Shown here: positions 60,752 to 64,000 of the stretch, in pieces | Layout: each line of letters begins with the position of its first letter | How positions within the stretch are numbered: the stretch's first letter is position 1 | NCBI RefSeq assembly: GCF_032598905.1 | Contig: NZ_CP122458.1 | Location: 7,527,001 to 7,591,000, forward strand | Direction: 5' to 3' | Length of the DNA stretch: 64,000 nucleotides | Source of the DNA: Streptomyces sp. 11x1 | GTDB taxonomy: Bacteria; Actinomycetota; Actinomycetes; Streptomycetales; Streptomycetaceae | Made by a program: the position numbers and the translations under genes | The notes under the pieces: generated by a model | Seen by the model: only the letters and a program-made list of their open reading frames with translations | Database searches by the model: none | What the model was told of the DNA's origin: nothing

Positions 60752-61289
60752 CGGGGGCACCAGTCTGTGACGGGAAGTCGAGCTCTGCCCACGCCGATGT
60801 GCCGATCGTGAAAGTGTCGTTCATCTTCCACCGGTCGGCCAGTGCGTCTATGAGCCGTAGTCGGGGATCTCTGTCTGGCTCCGAGGAACTTGCCGTCAAC
60901 TGGCGGAATTCGTGGACTGTGTCCGACACCTCGATTCGCAGGCCGCTTCGTACTCGCAGATACCGCGTCTCGATCTCTGCGCCCGGGTGCACACTGCCGT
61001 GGCGTACCGCGTCGGTTAAGAGCTCCGCGAGAACGAGGACAGCTGAGTCTTCAATACTTGCGAGGCCCCAACCGCCAAGCACTTTACGGAGTTCACGACG
61101 CGCAAGGCCGACGCAGCGCGGATGGCGACTCCAGCGGAGCACCACCGCACTGCTGCTCTTGGGGCCGACTCCATCATCCGGCCGATAGATCACAGGCACT
61201 CCGATGCTTCCCCGTACAAGTGGCTTGGTCGCAACGACCGTAGGAGCCGATGGGGAGGCGGACCCGGAGGAATTTTCCGGGTCTGCCAA
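60741..61289 (-). CDS. Anti-sigma-like ATP-binding protein (HATPase)
   Basis: A 182-aa GHKL-fold protein (VLVLAELLTDAVRHG as N box, IEVSDTVHEF as G1 region, degenerate G2). It lies between the two XRE genes; such XRE/ATPase pairs regulate Streptomyces development and secondary metabolism. Confidence 0.8.
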   Translation of the reverse strand: MADPENSSGSASPSAPTVVATKPLVRGSIGVPVIYRPDDGVGPKSSSAVVLRWSRHPRCVGLARRELRKVLGGWGLASIEDSAVLVLAELLTDAVRHGSVHPGAEIETRYLRVRSGLRIEVSDTVHEFRQLTASSSEPDRDPRLRLIDALADRWKMNDTFTIGTSAWAELDFPSQTGAPDVE

Positions 61290-61310
61290 CGAACCTCTCT
61301 ACAGCGGGCT

Positions 61311-62522
61311 CTACCTGATCGCGCCGAGCCGCATGCCCAGGTCCTGGACATCCTGACGGCGGGATCGCTTGTGGAGCCGACGAGCTAGGTCCCGAGCGAA
61401 CTCGTGTGCCTTGATCTGCTCGGGAGCGGTTCGGTAGGCGTGCTTGAGATGGTCTATCGCCTCATCTGTCCGCCCTGCCTCAGCATAGGCACGGGCAACA
61501 TCCAGTCGGGCCCGCCCTCGTCGCTCTACCGGCAATCCTGCCGCTCTGGCTCTCGGCGCTACGTCCACGGCCAGTTGGACGTCCTCGAATTCCAGGGCGA
61601 GCGCCAGCCGGTGGATCTCTACGTTGCCGGGACCGAAGGAGGTCCACATCGCGTTGGAGTCGCCGCCGAGCAGGTCCGCTGCTTCTTGGGCCTTCCCCAT
61701 CATGTGATCTGCCAGCGCCCGGTTCCGCATCCGGGCCGCTGCGACGGCTCCGTTGAGGAACAGGGTCCCGTACAAGGAGAGAGAAGCCGGCGTGGAGCGC
61801 CACCAACCGGGTTCGAGGTCGTCTGCCGCGTCGAGGGTGACGTTCACTGCCTCTGCCGGCATGCCGGCGCCGAGTTGAACATGCGCGACACCTCGCCGCA
61901 GAGCGAGCATTGTGGCGGGGTCTTCCGACTCTGCGGCCGCCATGTCGCCTTGGTCTACAGCGGTCCAGGCCAGGTTGGTCTCACCCAGCTTTCGTAGAAG
62001 TACCGCCGCCACGTGGCAGGTCAGTGCGAACAACCGGAGTGCTTCGACGTGTTCGGCGCCAGCTGTGCGCTCCTGTGTGGCCAGCCGGGCGTCCGCGAGT
62101 AGTCCGGGCAAGCACTCTCCAAGGCGTGCGAACTGGCAATTCTGAAAGAGCCGCCAGGCTTCGTCAACTGCGAAGGAGAGACGTTCGAGGCGCACGGTTT
62201 CACGGCCGTCGTACAGCGAGCCCGCCAGCCGTCGCGACTGCATGAGTGCGGTGCGTATCGCCGGGATGCTGGCCGCGTGACGACCGCGGTCGTCCAAGAG
62301 CGTCGGCGTGCCCTGAAGATCCTCAACGTGCACTCGCAGAGCGTGTGCCAGGTCCGCGAGCATCTTCACGTTGTTCACCGGTATGCGGTCGGACTCGATC
62401 CGGTACACCCAGTCCTCGGAGCGTCCCAGAAGTTCGCCGAGCTGCCGCTGGCTCAGGCCCCGGCGTTTCCGGTAGAACCGGACTCGCTTGCCGAACGGAA
62501 GATGGTCGGTCATTCCCCGCAT
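61311..62522 (-). CDS. XRE-family regulator with TPR-like sensor domain
   Basis: A 403-aa protein with an N-terminal HTH (RVRFYRKRRGLSQRQLGELL, GRSEDWVYRIESDRIPVNNV). About 320 residues of helical repeats follow (LLRKLGETNLAWTAVDQGDM, LDVARAYAEAGRTDEAIDHL). ATG 62522 follows GGGGAG. First gene of the XRE/ATPase/XRE operon and the best candidate to bind the GTGATATCAC operators. Confidence 0.85.
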   Translation of the reverse strand: MRGMTDHLPFGKRVRFYRKRRGLSQRQLGELLGRSEDWVYRIESDRIPVNNVKMLADLAHALRVHVEDLQGTPTLLDDRGRHAASIPAIRTALMQSRRLAGSLYDGRETVRLERLSFAVDEAWRLFQNCQFARLGECLPGLLADARLATQERTAGAEHVEALRLFALTCHVAAVLLRKLGETNLAWTAVDQGDMAAAESEDPATMLALRRGVAHVQLGAGMPAEAVNVTLDAADDLEPGWWRSTPASLSLYGTLFLNGAVAAARMRNRALADHMMGKAQEAADLLGGDSNAMWTSFGPGNVEIHRLALALEFEDVQLAVDVAPRARAAGLPVERRGRARLDVARAYAEAGRTDEAIDHLKHAYRTAPEQIKAHEFARDLARRLHKRSRRQDVQDLGMRLGAIR

Positions 62523-62685
62523 TGACGTGCTCCCCTCAGCCTGCCCGATCGAGTTTCACACGGCGTGAGCGCGCGGGACAGGAGAACCGTCATCTGAGGG
62601 CGCCTGTTATCTGGAACGTAGGCTGATCCCATCGGAGGGCAACGGCGGGGAGCAGGTCCTCGGCGAACATGGAGGGCGAGAGCAA

Positions 62686-63351
62686 GTGATCTCAACGCAG
62701 GCATGGGCGGATGCCCGGCGGCTGTGGGACTTCCAGCAGATGGGTCACGAGCTGCGACCTTGCTCCGTGGCGATCGGACTCGGCAGCCACGACCTGGGAG
62801 TGGCCGACACGACCGCGGACCTCTACCACCGTGGCATGGCGCCGCTCATCGTCTTCACCGGAGCAACGAGCCGTACGACGCGTGAGCGGATGCCCCGAGG
62901 TGAGGCCGAACACTACAGGGACCGTGCGGTGGCGCTCGGAGTTCCTGAGAGCGCCATCATCGTCGAACCGAAGGCCCGGAACACGGGCCAGAACATCCGC
63001 TTCTCCCGCGCTCTGCTCGAAGCACTGCGTGTTCCCGTCTCGTCGGTCCTGCTGGTCAGCAAGCCGTACGAGGAGCGACGGGCCTACGCGACGGCGCGAA
63101 AGCTCTGGCCGGATGTCGAGTGGGTGAGCGCCTCCACACCCATGGCGCTCTCCGAGTACGTCGATTCGATCCAGGATGCCCGTCTGGTCATCGACATGCT
63201 GGTGGGGGCCCAGCAGCGGCTCATGGTGTACCCGCAACAAGGGTTCATGATCGAGCAGGAGATTCCCGACGACGTGGCGGCGGCTTTCGAACGGTTGCGT
63301 AGCGACGGCTTCACGAGCCGACTCGTACCGGAAGAGGCGGAACGGGCCTGA
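62686..63351 (+). CDS. YdcF-family (DUF218) protein
   Basis: A 221-aa Rossmann-like protein with GLGSHDLGVADTTADL, IVFTGATSRTT and EPKARNTGQNIRFSRALL, the DUF218 signature. It lacks the usual membrane anchor, so it is the cytosolic form. In some systems this family may bind SAM or nucleotides. GTG 62686 start. Confidence 0.85.
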   Translation: MISTQAWADARRLWDFQQMGHELRPCSVAIGLGSHDLGVADTTADLYHRGMAPLIVFTGATSRTTRERMPRGEAEHYRDRAVALGVPESAIIVEPKARNTGQNIRFSRALLEALRVPVSSVLLVSKPYEERRAYATARKLWPDVEWVSASTPMALSEYVDSIQDARLVIDMLVGAQQRLMVYPQQGFMIEQEIPDDVAAAFERLRSDGFTSRLVPEEAERA

Positions 63352-63409
63352 GCGTCGGTCCACCCCGCCTCAGATGGGCCCGCACCTGGCGGCAGGCTAC
63401 GGTCGATCT

Positions 63410-64000
63410 ATGTCTGTGGGCGCGAGAATCGCTGTTGTCGGTGGGGGCGTCTCTGGCCTGACCACAGGTGTTGCCCTCCTCGAAGCCGGGTTGTCCGTAC
63501 GCCTGATGGCGGCGGAGGTCCCCGGCCCTACGTCCCTCGCTGCTGGGGCGATGTGGGGGCCGTACCTGGTCGAACCGTGGGCACGAGTACGCGAGTGGAG
63601 TCTCACCTCGCTCAGCGAATTCCGAAGCCTCGCAGGCGACCCCACGACCGGCGTGCGCATGGTCAGCGGGATCGAGGCGGCTCGCAATTCCACGCCAGCG
63701 CCTGAGTGGAGCACGATGCTGCCCGACTTCCGCATGTGCGAACCGGACGAGTTGCCCACCGGTTTCGCAAGCGGCTACCGGTTCACAGTGCCTCTCATCG
63801 ATATGCCGGTCTACCTGGAGTACCTGCTCCGCCGCTTCAGGAAGGCAGGAGGGACGGTGCAGCACGCGACGGTCTGTTCACTGGACGAAGTCGAAGATGC
63901 TTCCGTGATCGTTAACTGTGCCGGTCTGCGAGGCGGGGATCTCGCTGGAGACCTTGATGTCCGACCGATCCGGGGTCAGCACGTGGTCGTGGAGAACCCC
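63410..64000 (+). CDS. D-amino-acid-oxidase-like FAD oxidoreductase (3' end outside window)
   Basis: The first 197 codons are visible. FAD-binding GGGVSGLTTGVALLEAGL, then SLAAGAMWGPYL, VNCAGLRGGDLAGD and VRPIRGQHVVVENP, which follow the DAO family order. Oxidation of a D-amino acid or other amine is likely. Confidence 0.85.
   Translation, partial: MSVGARIAVVGGGVSGLTTGVALLEAGLSVRLMAAEVPGPTSLAAGAMWGPYLVEPWARVREWSLTSLSEFRSLAGDPTTGVRMVSGIEAARNSTPAPEWSTMLPDFRMCEPDELPTGFASGYRFTVPLIDMPVYLEYLLRRFRKAGGTVQHATVCSLDEVEDASVIVNCAGLRGGDLAGDLDVRPIRGQHVVVENP

Overview
The window is chromosomal DNA of a Streptomyces or close relative. The evidence is the very high GC with strong third-position bias, frequent GTG starts, ATGA/GTGA gene overlaps, the actinobacterial class-A RNase P RNA, a KstR steroid regulator, and actinomycete-only families (DUF6507, DUF6177, DUF6907, LLM/F420 enzymes).

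Two halves are visible. Positions 1-39,380 look like core chromosome. On the minus strand 5,640-1 there is a cobalamin-riboswitch-controlled operon: a secreted alpha/alpha-barrel protein, a second surface protein and an ECF-type vitamin transporter (EcfT, fused EcfA-EcfA, S component cut by the window edge). Then come an APH-like kinase, an MBL-fold hydrolase and a steroid/lipid block. That block holds an aldehyde dehydrogenase plus 3Fe-4S ferredoxin, kstR, an F420-type LLM oxidoreductase, and a MaoC hydratase, zinc alcohol dehydrogenase and SDR operon. Three exact matches to the KstR box TnnAACnnGTTnnA lie at 7564, 11458 and 24669. A second palindrome family, CTGAC-N5-GTCAG, recurs beside the same genes. 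An orphan TPP riboswitch at 10447-10622 points into the 3' end of kstR. Also here are a glycosyltransferase/methyltransferase/barrel operon, an amidase with a decayed copy of its own C-terminus, an Mrr-TerD fusion, an MFS exporter, Nif3 / zinc-ribbon / RNase H-phosphatase genes, KDPG aldolase, YaaA, a MerR gene with a leaderless promoter, a Uma2 protein, an AraC regulator and a DMT permease whose 3' end runs into rnpB.

Positions 39,400-64,000 look accessory: lower-complexity intergenic DNA, an IS element, broken genes and conflict or natural-product genes. It begins with AAGTCCCT repeats directly after the rnpB terminator and two DUF6907 proteins. Next is a type-VII-style polymorphic toxin locus (DUF6507, 835-aa toxin, Imm49 immunity protein, DUF6177). 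After an intact IS630-family element with a likely programmed -1 frameshift come fragments of glutamyl- and seryl-tRNA synthetase genes. These flank an intact archaeal-type aspartyl-tRNA synthetase preceded by a T-box leader.

Facing that synthetase is a minus-strand operon of a 118-aa protein, two radical SAM proteins (one SPASM-type) and a JmjC/cupin oxygenase. A compact RlmN/Cfr-like radical SAM protein lies on the other side. An identical composite operator (GTGATATCAC with a third half-site) sits upstream of the 118-aa gene and between the RlmN-like and AspRS genes; a third palindrome precedes an anti-sigma-like ATPase gene. I read this as an undescribed radical-SAM peptide or metabolite locus carrying its own resistance synthetase. 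An XRE / ATPase / XRE operon next to it probably supplies the regulator. The window ends inside a D-amino-acid-oxidase-like gene.
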